Shown here in pieces: positions 1 to 7,121 of a stretch of DNA of 11,848 bases. The translations under genes and the position numbers were made by a program. The notes under the pieces were generated by a model. The model searched no databases. It was not told the DNA's origin and was given only the letters and a program-made list of their open reading frames with translations. The stretch is from an uncultured Clostridia bacterium (lineage in GTDB: Bacteria > Bacillota_A > Clostridia > TANB77 > CAG-508). Location of the stretch: contig CANBLA010000024.1 of the NCBI GenBank assembly GCA_947369305.1, positions 1 through 11,848 of the forward strand, written 5' to 3'. How positions within the stretch are numbered: position 1 is the stretch's first letter; each line of letters opens with the position of its first letter.

Positions 1-662
1 TATTCATCCACTAAAACATATTTAAATTTGTCTGAATAAAATTCTAAAACATCTGGATTATCAAGCAATATTTCAATTGTAAAATTAATAATATCATCAA
101 AGTCTATTGCATTATTTTCTTTCAATCGTTTCTGATAAATGCTATAAATCTCACCAATTTTCTCCTTTCGGAAATCATTGTTATAACGTGCCATATATTG
201 AGCTGGTGTTAACATTTCATTTTTTGCATTACTAATCTCGTATAGAACAGATTTATCTGTAAAAATCTTGTCATCTAAATTTTGCTCTTTTAATATTTTT
301 TTGACCATTGTTTTTTGATCAGATGTATCAAAAATCACAAAGGAGCTGTCAAACCCAATACGCTCAATGGTTTTTCTTAAAATTCGTACACAAATAGAAT
401 GGAATGTCCCCATCCAAATATCATTGGCGGTTTCTCCGACAAGGTTTTTCACTCTTTCTTTCATTTCATTTGCTGCTTTATTGGTAAACGTAATTGCTAA
501 GATATTCCACGGTTTTATAGATTTTTCACCAATCAAATATGCAATTTTATGCGTCAAAACCTTCGTTTTTCCACTTCCTGCACCCGCAATTACCAAGCTT
601 GGTCCTTCTGTACAAGTTACTGCTTCATATTGTTTATCATTTAATTCTTCTAATAATTCCAT
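1..662 (-). CDS. pcrA: UvrD/PcrA-type ATP-dependent DNA helicase, N-terminal part (cut by window edge)
   Basis: Superfamily 1 3'-5' DNA helicase that acts in repair and removes stalled complexes from DNA in the cytoplasm. My translation from the ATG at 662 gives 220 complete codons and then leaves the window. Motifs in order are the Q motif LNDKQYEAV (residues 8-16), Walker A AGAGSGKT (26-33), motif Ia TFTNKAANEM (58-67), GTFHSICVRILR (85-96), FDDII (188-192), and the start of the Walker B motif LVDE (217-220). The family is about 720-750 residues long, so roughly 30% is visible and the C-terminal domains cannot be judged. The start is supported by an AGAGGAG ribosome site at 668-674. It has its own promoter at 711-738 and follows the htpX terminator, so it is probably a separate transcription unit. 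The visible part does not cleanly separate PcrA from other UvrD-family members; PcrA is the expected paralogue in Firmicutes. Confidence 0.93.
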   Translation of the reverse strand, partial: MELLEELNDKQYEAVTCTEGPSLVIAGAGSGKTKVLTHKIAYLIGEKSIKPWNILAITFTNKAANEMKERVKNLVGETANDIWMGTFHSICVRILRKTIERIGFDSSFVIFDTSDQKTMVKKILKEQNLDDKIFTDKSVLYEISNAKNEMLTPAQYMARYNNDFRKEKIGEIYSIYQKRLKENNAIDFDDIINFTIEILLDNPDVLEFYSDKFKYVLVDE

Positions 663-710
663 TTTGACTCCTCTATTTTTTTGTACTTTTATAAAACTTA
701 TGTTTGTTTT

Positions 711-738
711 ATTATATCATTTTAAAAAAAATTGTCAA
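711..738 (-). promoter_or_regulatory. Consensus sigma-A promoter of the pcrA/uvrD-type gene
   Basis: On the minus strand a perfect -35 TTGACA (738-733) is followed by a 16-nt spacer and a perfect -10 TATAAT (716-711). TG one base before the -10 (719-718) makes it an extended -10 element as well. The predicted transcription start is near 704, giving a 5' leader of about 40 nt before the ATG at 662. It lies just downstream of the htpX terminator. Confidence 0.85.
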
Positions 739-760
739 TAAAAAAATATGATTTTATCAA

Positions 761-792
761 GAAAAAGAGCTATGTTTCCATAGCTCTTTTTC
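761..792 (-). terminator. Rho-independent terminator of lemA-htpX
   Basis: A perfect 14-bp inverted repeat, GAAAAAGAGCTATG (761-774) and its complement (779-792), surrounds a 4-nt loop. On the minus strand the loop is GAAA, a stable GNRA tetraloop, and the stem ends in CUCUUUUUC, so the U-tract forms the 3' arm. The hairpin begins at the last base of the htpX stop codon. It separates htpX from the following helicase promoter. The A/T-rich outer stem is symmetric, so some activity on the other strand is possible, but no plus-strand gene needs it. Confidence 0.85.
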
Positions 793-1688
793 TATCTCAA
801 ATTTTCCAAAGCTCTTATTCTATCTTCTACTGATGGATGCGTTGAAAGCAAATTACTAGCTTTTTTCCTCCTCTTTTTAGGAAATGGATTTTCAATATAC
901 ATATAACTGTTGCTATTACTTGCAACGTCCAATTTGGAATCATCCTCAGAAATTTTCTTTAAAGCAGAAATTAGTCCATCTGGATTGCGGGTAAATTGTA
1001 TAGCTGTGCTATCCGCTAAGTATTCTCTTCGACGAGAAACAGCAAGTTGTATTAAATTTGAAATGATAGGCGATAAAATTAGAAATATTAGCCCAACTAG
1101 CAACAAAATTCCATTTCCTTTGCTATCGTTATCTTTATTTCCTTTAGAAGAATAAAACATACTTCTCATAAAAATGTCTGAAATCATAACGACAAACCCA
1201 ACCATAACACTAATAACAGCAGAAAGCAAAATATCATAATTTTTAACATGTGATAATTCATGTGCAATAACACCTTCTAATTCATAATAGTCCAATTTTT
1301 CTAACAATCCAGTTGTAACACAAATAATTGCATTTTCTGGATTTCTACCCGTTGCAAATGCATTTGGCTGCTGTGACTCAATTACATATAAACGTGGTTT
1401 ATGTACCAAACCTGAAGAAATCATTAATGCATCTAAAATATTGGTCAGTTGCAAATCCTCCTCTTTCGTTGCTTCTCTTGCATGAACACTAGCAAGCACA
1501 ATTTTATCACAATTATAATAGGTTGCAATTGTTGAAAAAATGGAGAAAGTCAATGCAATCATTATTGCAACATAACTGCTAATATCAAACATATAACAAA
1601 CATAATATAAAATTAAAGTTATCATTAGTAAAAACGAAAAAACAATAACACCTGTTTTTACTTTATTTTTTTTAATATCTTCGTACAT
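792..1688 (-). CDS. htpX: HtpX-type M48 zinc metalloprotease, integral membrane
   Basis: Membrane-embedded zinc endopeptidase of family M48B, thought to degrade misfolded or damaged membrane proteins with its active site facing the cytoplasm. The 298 residues match the usual length of about 290. Two membrane segments lie at roughly 12-34 and 36-56. The catalytic HELSH (HEXXH) is at 143-147, followed by hydrophobic stretches at about 153-173 and 193-215. The third zinc ligand is E222 in SRRREYLADS. The C-terminal STHPSVEDRIRAL signature is typical of the family. An AAAGGAG ribosome site at 1694-1700 supports the start. It lies 58 nt downstream of lemA, apparently in the same transcript, and ends in its own terminator. 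The lemA-htpX pairing recurs in many bacteria and supports a joint role in envelope quality control. No catalytic residue is missing. Confidence 0.96.
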   Translation of the reverse strand: MYEDIKKNKVKTGVIVFSFLLMITLILYYVCYMFDISSYVAIMIALTFSIFSTIATYYNCDKIVLASVHAREATKEEDLQLTNILDALMISSGLVHKPRLYVIESQQPNAFATGRNPENAIICVTTGLLEKLDYYELEGVIAHELSHVKNYDILLSAVISVMVGFVVMISDIFMRSMFYSSKGNKDNDSKGNGILLLVGLIFLILSPIISNLIQLAVSRRREYLADSTAIQFTRNPDGLISALKKISEDDSKLDVASNSNSYMYIENPFPKKRRKKASNLLSTHPSVEDRIRALENLR

Positions 1689-1709
1689 TTTTGCTCCTTT
1701 CTAAAACAT

Positions 1710-1731
1710 AAGGGCGCATAAATGCACCCCT
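1710..1731 (-). promoter_or_regulatory. Intercistronic RNA hairpin between lemA and htpX
   Basis: Minus-strand RNA here can form a 9-bp stem with a UUUA loop. The core is GGGUGCA paired with UGCGCCC, including a U.G wobble, extended by one G.U and one A-U pair. The plus-strand copy would instead carry C.A mismatches, which suggests that the minus-strand RNA is the folded form. The sequence after it is UAUGUUUUAG, only a weak U-tract, so it is more likely an attenuator, processing site or stability element than a full terminator. It lies just after the lemA stop and just before the htpX ribosome site. Confidence 0.5.
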
Positions 1732-1746
1732 CAGTTTGTTCTATTT

Positions 1747-2298
1747 TTAGTTATTAAAATCAACTCTAACGTTTTTTCTAGCCTCTTCAGAATCTGCTTT
1801 AAATAATTCTTCTGCTTTAAAATTAAACATACCTGCAATGATGTTTGTTGGAACTACTTCTAACTTCGTATTATACATGGTAACACTATCGTTATAAAAT
1901 TGTCTTGAATAAGAAATTTTATTTTCTGTGTTTCTTAATTCTTCTTGTAATTCACTAAAATTTTGATTGGCTTTTAATTCTGGATAGTTTTCTGAAACTG
2001 CCATGATAGTCTTTAATGCTCCTGATAATTGATTATCCAAGTCTGCTTTTTCACCAACTGTTGTTGCATTTGCCCAAGATGTTCTAAGTTCTGCAATCTG
2101 AGTTAAAACACCTTCTTCGTGTTTCATGTATCCTTTTACAGAATCAACCAAATTAGGGATTAAATCAAATCTTCTTTGTAACTGAACATCAATTTGGCTC
2201 CATGCATTTTTCACTTTATTTCTAGATGTTATTAATCCATTATACATGCCAATTACAATTACTACTAAAACTACTATTATTATGATTGCTAATACCAT
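1747..2298 (-). CDS. lemA: LemA family membrane-anchored protein
   Basis: LemA-family protein: one N-terminal membrane segment followed by a long helical domain. The molecular role is not well defined in bacteria. I chose the ATG at 2298, giving 183 residues, rather than the in-frame ATG at 2316. That earlier ATG sits inside the ribosome site (AAGGAGG, 2307-2313), which is correctly spaced for 2298 and useless for 2316. With this start the protein begins MVLAIIIIVVLVV, a membrane anchor directly at the N terminus, and the length matches the family's usual length of about 185. Family signatures are NAWSQIDVQLQRRFDLIPNL (around residues 31-50), VKGYMKHEE, and YNDSVTMYNTKLEVVPTNII near the C terminus. 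It is the first gene of a lemA-htpX unit with its own promoter at 2328-2355. Confidence 0.95.
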   Translation of the reverse strand: MVLAIIIIVVLVVIVIGMYNGLITSRNKVKNAWSQIDVQLQRRFDLIPNLVDSVKGYMKHEEGVLTQIAELRTSWANATTVGEKADLDNQLSGALKTIMAVSENYPELKANQNFSELQEELRNTENKISYSRQFYNDSVTMYNTKLEVVPTNIIAGMFNFKAEELFKADSEEARKNVRVDFNN

Positions 2299-2327
2299 AT
2301 TTTTATCCTCCTTCATAGAATAATTTT

Positions 2328-2355
2328 ATTATATCACATTCAAAAATATATACAA
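2328..2355 (-). promoter_or_regulatory. Extended -10 promoter of lemA-htpX
   Basis: On the minus strand a perfect TATAAT (2333-2328) is preceded by TG at 2336-2335 (TGaTATAAT). A weak -35, TTGTAT (2355-2350), lies 16 nt upstream. The extended -10 can compensate for the poor -35. Transcription would start near 2321, about 23 nt before the lemA ATG. It sits in the 75-nt gap after tatD, where no clear terminator is seen, so read-through from acpS-tatD may add to expression. Confidence 0.7.
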
Positions 2356-2374
2356 GAGTTTTTTATATTTTCTT

Positions 2375-3145
2375 TTAATTTGTTATACGATATATATTTT
2401 TAGCATTTTCATACGTTATTTTTGCAATCTCCTGTAAATTCATTTTTTTGATTTCCGCAATTTTTCTCGCCACTAATTTTACATTCCTAGAATCATTTCT
2501 TGTACCTCGAAAAGGTTCTGGCGACAAATATGGTGTATCCGTTTCAATTAAAATTCTATCAAGTGGTACTTCTTCAATACTAGTCTCTGGTTTGGCAGTT
2601 TTAAACGTTATGTTTCCACTAAAGGATATATAAAATCCTAGCTTCACAGCCTCTTTTACTAATTCTTTATTCAGCATACAACAATGAAAAATTCCTCTTT
2701 TTTTAGGATTAATCTTATGTTTTAAAACATCCAACGTATCCATCACAGCATCTCTACAATGAATAACAATCGGTAGATCCAAACTATCTGCCAATTCTAT
2801 TTGCTTCACAAAAAACTCTTTTTGTTTTTCTTTGTTTTCTTTATTCCAATAATAATCCAAACCAATCTCGCCAATCGCAACAACTTTATCATTTTGCGCC
2901 AATTCTTGAATTGTTCCTATTTTGTCAAGTTCCACATCGTCAATATCATTCGGCGAAATACCTACTGTCGCATACAAAAAATCATATTGTTTACTCAAAT
3001 TTACAGCCAATTTGCTAGACTTAATATTATATCCAGCACATGTTATTTTGGTTACATTTTCGCTTTTTACTTTGGTTAAAATTTCGTTTCTGTCTTCCTC
3101 AAATTTTTCATCGTTATAATGTGCATGCGAGTCAAAAAACTCCAT
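2375..3145 (-). CDS. tatD: TatD family metal-dependent deoxyribonuclease
   Basis: Cytoplasmic metal-dependent hydrolase of the TatD family (amidohydrolase-like TIM barrel) with 3'-5' exonuclease activity in characterised members, linked to DNA repair and turnover. The 256 residues equal the usual length. Metal and active-site residues are all present: H7 and H9 in DSHAHYND, E93 in GEIGLDYY, H129 in VIHCRD, H154 in GIFHCC, and D203 in ETDTPYLSPEP. The usual GIHPH segment reads GISPND (62-67), a variation outside the metal ligands. The start at 3145 is fixed by an AAAGGAGG ribosome site (3151-3158) that overlaps the acpS stop codon, so translation of the two genes is probably coupled. In many Firmicutes tatD sits beside metG or rnmV, so the neighbourhood here is different. 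Substrate specificity cannot be read from the sequence. Confidence 0.95.
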   Translation of the reverse strand: MEFFDSHAHYNDEKFEEDRNEILTKVKSENVTKITCAGYNIKSSKLAVNLSKQYDFLYATVGISPNDIDDVELDKIGTIQELAQNDKVVAIGEIGLDYYWNKENKEKQKEFFVKQIELADSLDLPIVIHCRDAVMDTLDVLKHKINPKKRGIFHCCMLNKELVKEAVKLGFYISFSGNITFKTAKPETSIEEVPLDRILIETDTPYLSPEPFRGTRNDSRNVKLVARKIAEIKKMNLQEIAKITYENAKNIYRITN

Positions 3146-3156
3146 TATTTCCTCCT

Positions 3157-3525
3157 TTACTTTTCAAAAACTGCCACAACATTCGCTGTCGCATATAATT
3201 TACAATGGGAAATACTAATATCAATACTTTGTAATCCTTCAACCTCACATTTAATATCAATACCAGGTCTTCCATTTTCCATTTTTAAGACTTCAAATGA
3301 TTTCCAATCACATCTGTCATTAATCTTATCACTAAGTGCTTTAAAAGTAGCTTCTTTGACTGCAAACCTTGCTGCATAATGCTGATATTTTTGCATTTTT
3401 CTTGCTTCACAATATTCAATTTCTTTTGGTGTAAATACCGTTTCTAAAAATTTATCTCCGATGTTTTCAATCGCTTTTTGAATTCTTTCAATTTCAATGA
3501 TATCAGTTCCACATTTGATTTCCAT
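3157..3525 (-). CDS. acpS: Holo-[acyl-carrier-protein] synthase (AcpS)
   Basis: Transfers 4'-phosphopantetheine from coenzyme A to a serine of apo-ACP, activating it for fatty acid synthesis in the cytoplasm. The 122 residues match the AcpS class of phosphopantetheinyl transferases, which act as trimers. The signature GTDIIEIERI (6-15) holds the magnesium ligand D8. RFAVKEATFKAL (53-64) holds the second ligand E58. SISHCKLYATANVV (104-117) is the C-terminal family motif. The start at 3525 has an AGGAG ribosome site at 3532-3536. It lies 11 nt upstream of tatD, whose ribosome site overlaps its stop codon. An intrinsic terminator lies immediately upstream (3549-3572), leaving almost no room for a separate promoter. 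Confidence 0.96.
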   Translation of the reverse strand: MEIKCGTDIIEIERIQKAIENIGDKFLETVFTPKEIEYCEARKMQKYQHYAARFAVKEATFKALSDKINDRCDWKSFEVLKMENGRPGIDIKCEVEGLQSIDISISHCKLYATANVVAVFEK

Positions 3526-3548
3526 TTTTTTCTCCTAATTCTACTATT

Positions 3549-3572
3549 AAAAAGGCACGATACTCCGTGCCT
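3549..3572 (-). terminator. Intrinsic terminator or attenuator between the WG-repeat gene and acpS
   Basis: On the minus strand AGGCACG pairs perfectly with CGTGCCT around a 6-nt loop (GAGTAT), followed directly by TTTT. This is a standard rho-independent terminator just after the WG-gene stop codon. It ends only about 13 nt before the acpS ribosome site, with no recognisable promoter between. acpS-tatD must therefore be fed by partial read-through or by a promoter inside the end of the WG gene. Confidence 0.8.
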
Positions 3573-3578
3573 ACATAA

Positions 3579-5093
3579 TTATTGGGTATAAACATTTAAA
3601 TTTAAATCTTTCGTTAGATACCAAGTATCAATAAAATCAACATACAAATATTCATCCAAATTGATGCTTGGAGCAACAACAACCGTTCCATCTGATTTTA
3701 AAGCTCCCCAAACTCCATCTTTTTTGACAGCACAATAACCAAATTTATTTTGTTCTTTCGCATCATCATAAATACAATCTACAATTCGATCTCCATTTTT
3801 ATTTTCGTATCCATATTTTCCATTTTCTTTCACTAAAAATAGAGTATTGGTTGGTAAAACTTCTTTATTGGTCTTTTTCTCAAACTTGAAATTATAATAC
3901 TGATATTCTTCGCCTTCTCTAATTCTAAGATATCCACTATCTAAATTCAACTCCGAAATAATAACATCTTTCAATACAACCTTACAATTTCGGTCAATTA
4001 AGTCCGTTTTATAATTATCTTTTTCTGCTTGGATAAAATCCGCTGTTTTAATGTATTGCATAGAAACATATGTAAAATCTACTAACGTGTTACCCTCCTC
4101 AGAAATAATACCATAATGTCCATTCTTTTTAGCAATATAGTTCGTTCCATAAATATAAGTTAAATCTTCATATTCATTTGAGATTACATTCGTTCCGTCA
4201 AGTTTTATAACACCGTACATCCCATTTGAAATAACGATCATATTTTCACCATTTATTTCATGAATATCATCAAAACCAGATGTTAATTTCGTTTCTCCAC
4301 TACTGTTTATTAGTTTCACTTTTCCTGCTTCTACTACTGCATAATTTCCATTCGAAGTAACATTTTTAATTCCATCATATATCGGTTCTAACACAATTTT
4401 AGCATCTGCACTAATGACACCAAATTTTCCGTTTTGGTTTACAATATAGCCATTTTCATAAGTCTTTGTCAAAGTAGAAATTTCCGTATACTCTGGCTGA
4501 ATAATAACTTCTCCCATACTTGTATTAACCAAACCCTTTTTCCCATTTTTTTCAATTATGATATTTTTCTCAACACCTTCTAGCGCATAAATGTTATCAT
4601 ATTCTGCTTTTAAAATCAGTTTTCCATCGAAATCAATTAACCCATATTTGCCATCTTCTTCAAACTTCAAAACATTATTTTCATACCAAATATCATTTCC
4701 ATCAGAATTTTCAATGGCTTGGACTTTTTCGTAATTCGTCAAAATCTCTTCACCATTTTTGTTTATAACTTTTGTACGATATTCTTCTTTTTCATAGTCC
4801 ACATCATACATACAAATAAATAAATCTTTATTTTTATCTGGCACAACAACCATTTCGTCATACGTATTATGAATAATCATTTTTCCAGCATTATCCATCA
4901 CTCCCCATTTCTCATTCGTATATACTGGGAAAAAAGTTTCCGCTATACTGACTTCTTTTGTACGTTTCATATTCGATAACAATTTTTTGATAGAAATAAC
5001 AAACATAATAACCACAACAATTGCCACAATAGTTGCAACTACTTTTTTTATATTTAGTCTAGGTTCATTGTCATATCTTCTTCCTCGACTCAT
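3579..5093 (-). CDS. Membrane-anchored WG-repeat protein encoded directly after spoIIE
   Basis: A 504-residue protein with a basic, cytoplasmic-type N terminus, one membrane segment at about 17-36, and a long outward-facing region of WG (KWG) beta repeats. Repeat units recur every 40-50 residues: KWGVMD (62-67), KYGLIDFDGK (149-158), KKGLVN (185-190), KFGVIS (223-228), MYGVIKLDG (292-300), HYGIISEEG (326-334), KYGYENKNG (426-434), VWGALKSDG (461-469). Between them lie the D/N-x-x-G-K and hydrophobic-beta-YD patterns of the family. The tryptophan is often replaced by Y, F or K. WG repeats are usually taken as protein-interaction folds; no enzymatic motif is visible. The start has an AAGGAGG site at 5100-5106. 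It lies 15 nt after the spoIIE stop, so it is very probably cotranscribed with spoIIE and could act in sporulation, but that role is inferred from position only. Confidence 0.85.
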   Translation of the reverse strand: MSRGRRYDNEPRLNIKKVVATIVAIVVVIMFVISIKKLLSNMKRTKEVSIAETFFPVYTNEKWGVMDNAGKMIIHNTYDEMVVVPDKNKDLFICMYDVDYEKEEYRTKVINKNGEEILTNYEKVQAIENSDGNDIWYENNVLKFEEDGKYGLIDFDGKLILKAEYDNIYALEGVEKNIIIEKNGKKGLVNTSMGEVIIQPEYTEISTLTKTYENGYIVNQNGKFGVISADAKIVLEPIYDGIKNVTSNGNYAVVEAGKVKLINSSGETKLTSGFDDIHEINGENMIVISNGMYGVIKLDGTNVISNEYEDLTYIYGTNYIAKKNGHYGIISEEGNTLVDFTYVSMQYIKTADFIQAEKDNYKTDLIDRNCKVVLKDVIISELNLDSGYLRIREGEEYQYYNFKFEKKTNKEVLPTNTLFLVKENGKYGYENKNGDRIVDCIYDDAKEQNKFGYCAVKKDGVWGALKSDGTVVVAPSINLDEYLYVDFIDTWYLTKDLNLNVYTQ

Positions 5094-5108
5094 TTTGGGC
5101 CTCCTTCT

Positions 5109-7121
5109 TTACTTCTTTTTTACAACTTTTGCAATAATAACTGTTATATCATCTCTCGCTATTCCAAAGCTATTATCAACTGCTTCTGCAACAATTAAAT
5201 CTGCAACTTTTTGCACATTGGTTGTACTAATATTTCGAATATATTCTTCAATCCAATCTTTACCGATATCATTTTGTGACTCTAACAAGCCATCACTACA
5301 CATAATGATAATATCTCCATCAGCTACATCAATTGTTTGTATATCTAACTCTGGCTTTTCTATAATTCCAACTGGCATCGTTTGGGACTTGACAACACGC
5401 ACACTTTTTCGATTTTTAATATACGTATGACATGCACCACTTTTCGCGATTTTCACTTTTCCTGTATATAAATCTAAAATTGCAAAATCAAGTGTAGCAT
5501 ACATATCTTGGTCTGTATTAAAATTAACTGAATCATTAATAAAATTGATTAATTCATCATTATCAAATCCATTTGCCAACATATCTTCTAGCATTTTTAT
5601 AGTAAGTTTGCTACTTTCTCTAGCTTTTTTACCACTTCCCATTCCATCACTAATAGCTAGCAAATATTTACCATCCTTTAATTTCATTTGCAAATTGCAA
5701 TCCCCTGAAACTGTACTTTTGTCCTTAGTTATTTTACTACTTCCAATTTGCAATGTATATTTATCTTCACTCATGTAAGTTTGCACATAATTTTCATTTT
5801 TTTCGTCTTTCATAAACGTAATTCTAGAGCCAAGATTTTTAGTCAATATATTTGAAATATTAGCAATATATTGTTTGTCCTTTACCTTGTCATTTCCAAA
5901 TGTAATCGTTACAATATATTTTTCATTTTTAGCTTGTCTAATTTGAAGTGAAATCATATTTTGATACTTATTTTTTAGCAAAACAAGTAATTCCTTCTCT
6001 TTTGCCAAAAATTCGTTTTTTGAGGCATTTTTATTTGTTTTAACACTATTTCTAATTGCGTCTGAGACATCTTGTAACCCTTTTTTCATGGTCTTCAAAG
6101 TTTTATTTTTTTCTTGCCTTTTCGTTATCTCAATTTGCAACATTTTATACGAACGATTGATAATTTTTATCATTTCCTGTAAATCATTTTTGATGTTTGC
6201 GTCTTGCATAATAATATAATTATTGTTCTGTTTGAAAATTTCAATTAGGTCATTTTCAAGCAAAATATCATTGGTTTGTAATGCTATGTAAATATCATCT
6301 ACAATATGAGTATTTTCGTTTATAATATCTTCACAAAACATATTACTTGCAATTTCTTCCAAATTATCAAACAAAATATCCTTAAAATCTTCCGCAATAT
6401 TTTCAGTTTCTTCAGGTTTATCCTGTACCATTTCTGAAATTGTATCAGAAATAATCGTTAATTTGTTTATCATTTCTTCGTTTTGAGCTAATCGATTTTC
6501 TCCTAAATCACTCAATAATTTGCTTTTTCCAATTAAGTCTTCCATATCGATTTTAATATTGTTTGGCACAAAAAGCAGACCAATTGCCGCAATAAAAATT
6601 TCTCGAAAATAAACAATTTTTATCGTATCGCCATTTGTCAAGTAAATCAATAAGCTGTTTCCTAGCATAAAACCTACAATTACACCGATTTTACCAAAAC
6701 GATTTAGCAATCCTGCTAAAATTCCACTAACTGCAAATACCGCAATTTGCAAACCATTTTGTAATTCTATCATAGAAATCACAAGTCCCATGCTTAGTCC
6801 TGCTGTACAGCCAACCAACATACCATTTTTCCATCCCAACAGCATTACCAAAAATACAATTACAACATTGCTCAAATGCAATCCAAACACTGTGATTGAA
6901 TTTAAAACCATACTCGCAATTCCAATAATAATACTAGCACCTATTAATTCTTCTAAAGTAAATGCTTTTTTCATTCCCCCATCTTTTATAACAGCTAGTC
7001 CGATTGACAAATATTTTATAAAACACATATGTAAGAATTGCTGTAACAAGTGCCATAAATACATCATATGTAAGAACAATACCATGTATATTTTGGAAAA
7101 AGGATACCAAAAAACATGCAA
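5109..7121 (-). CDS. spoIIE: SpoIIE C-terminal fragment: second half of membrane domain, central region and PP2C phosphatase domain
   Basis: An open frame of 670 codons in which only codons 41 onward (from 7001) look like SpoIIE; the first 40 are probably out-of-frame noise and no ribosome site supports the ATG at 7121. From GLAVIKDGGMKKAFTLEELI there are about five or six further membrane segments up to about residue 185. A charged helical central region (about 190-400) corresponds to the oligomerisation and FtsZ-linked part. The PP2C phosphatase domain covers about 470-666. Its metal-binding motifs are intact: VSGD (471-474), SDGMGSG (491-497), CSDGLLES (608-615) and ARDDITV (655-661). The phosphatase is thus fully preserved, which argues that the frame break is recent or artefactual. 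It ends 15 nt before the WG-repeat gene. Confidence 0.8.
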   Translation of the reverse strand: MHVFWYPFSKIYMVLFLHMMYLWHLLQQFLHMCFIKYLSIGLAVIKDGGMKKAFTLEELIGASIIIGIASMVLNSITVFGLHLSNVVIVFLVMLLGWKNGMLVGCTAGLSMGLVISMIELQNGLQIAVFAVSGILAGLLNRFGKIGVIVGFMLGNSLLIYLTNGDTIKIVYFREIFIAAIGLLFVPNNIKIDMEDLIGKSKLLSDLGENRLAQNEEMINKLTIISDTISEMVQDKPEETENIAEDFKDILFDNLEEIASNMFCEDIINENTHIVDDIYIALQTNDILLENDLIEIFKQNNNYIIMQDANIKNDLQEMIKIINRSYKMLQIEITKRQEKNKTLKTMKKGLQDVSDAIRNSVKTNKNASKNEFLAKEKELLVLLKNKYQNMISLQIRQAKNEKYIVTITFGNDKVKDKQYIANISNILTKNLGSRITFMKDEKNENYVQTYMSEDKYTLQIGSSKITKDKSTVSGDCNLQMKLKDGKYLLAISDGMGSGKKARESSKLTIKMLEDMLANGFDNDELINFINDSVNFNTDQDMYATLDFAILDLYTGKVKIAKSGACHTYIKNRKSVRVVKSQTMPVGIIEKPELDIQTIDVADGDIIIMCSDGLLESQNDIGKDWIEEYIRNISTTNVQKVADLIVAEAVDNSFGIARDDITVIIAKVVKKK

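Noticed and set aside
367..741. A 124-codon plus-strand frame opposite the helicase gene and its promoter
   Set aside because: It lies antisense to strongly motif-bearing helicase sequence and runs through its promoter; the protein is low-complexity hydrophobic and has no ribosome site.
2299..2316. ATG at 2316 as the lemA start
   Set aside because: The ATG immediately precedes the AAGGAGG that serves the ATG at 2298; starting there would put a charged leader before the membrane anchor and has no ribosome site of its own.
3579..5093. WG repeats as a CRISPR or DNA tandem repeat
   Set aside because: The repetition is at protein level only; the units diverge strongly in DNA sequence and length.
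4987..5430. A 147-codon plus-strand frame antisense to spoIIE and the WG-repeat gene
   Set aside because: Its composition mirrors the opposite strand (Ile/Thr/Ser-rich) and it spans the junction of two well-supported genes; no ribosome site or promoter.
7003..7121. Codons 1-40 of the downstream spoIIE frame as a real N terminus
   Set aside because: The segment is rich in Phe, Tyr, His and Trp and unlike SpoIIE, whereas the other frame encodes a typical SpoIIE membrane segment over the same bases; no ribosome site precedes the ATG at 7121.
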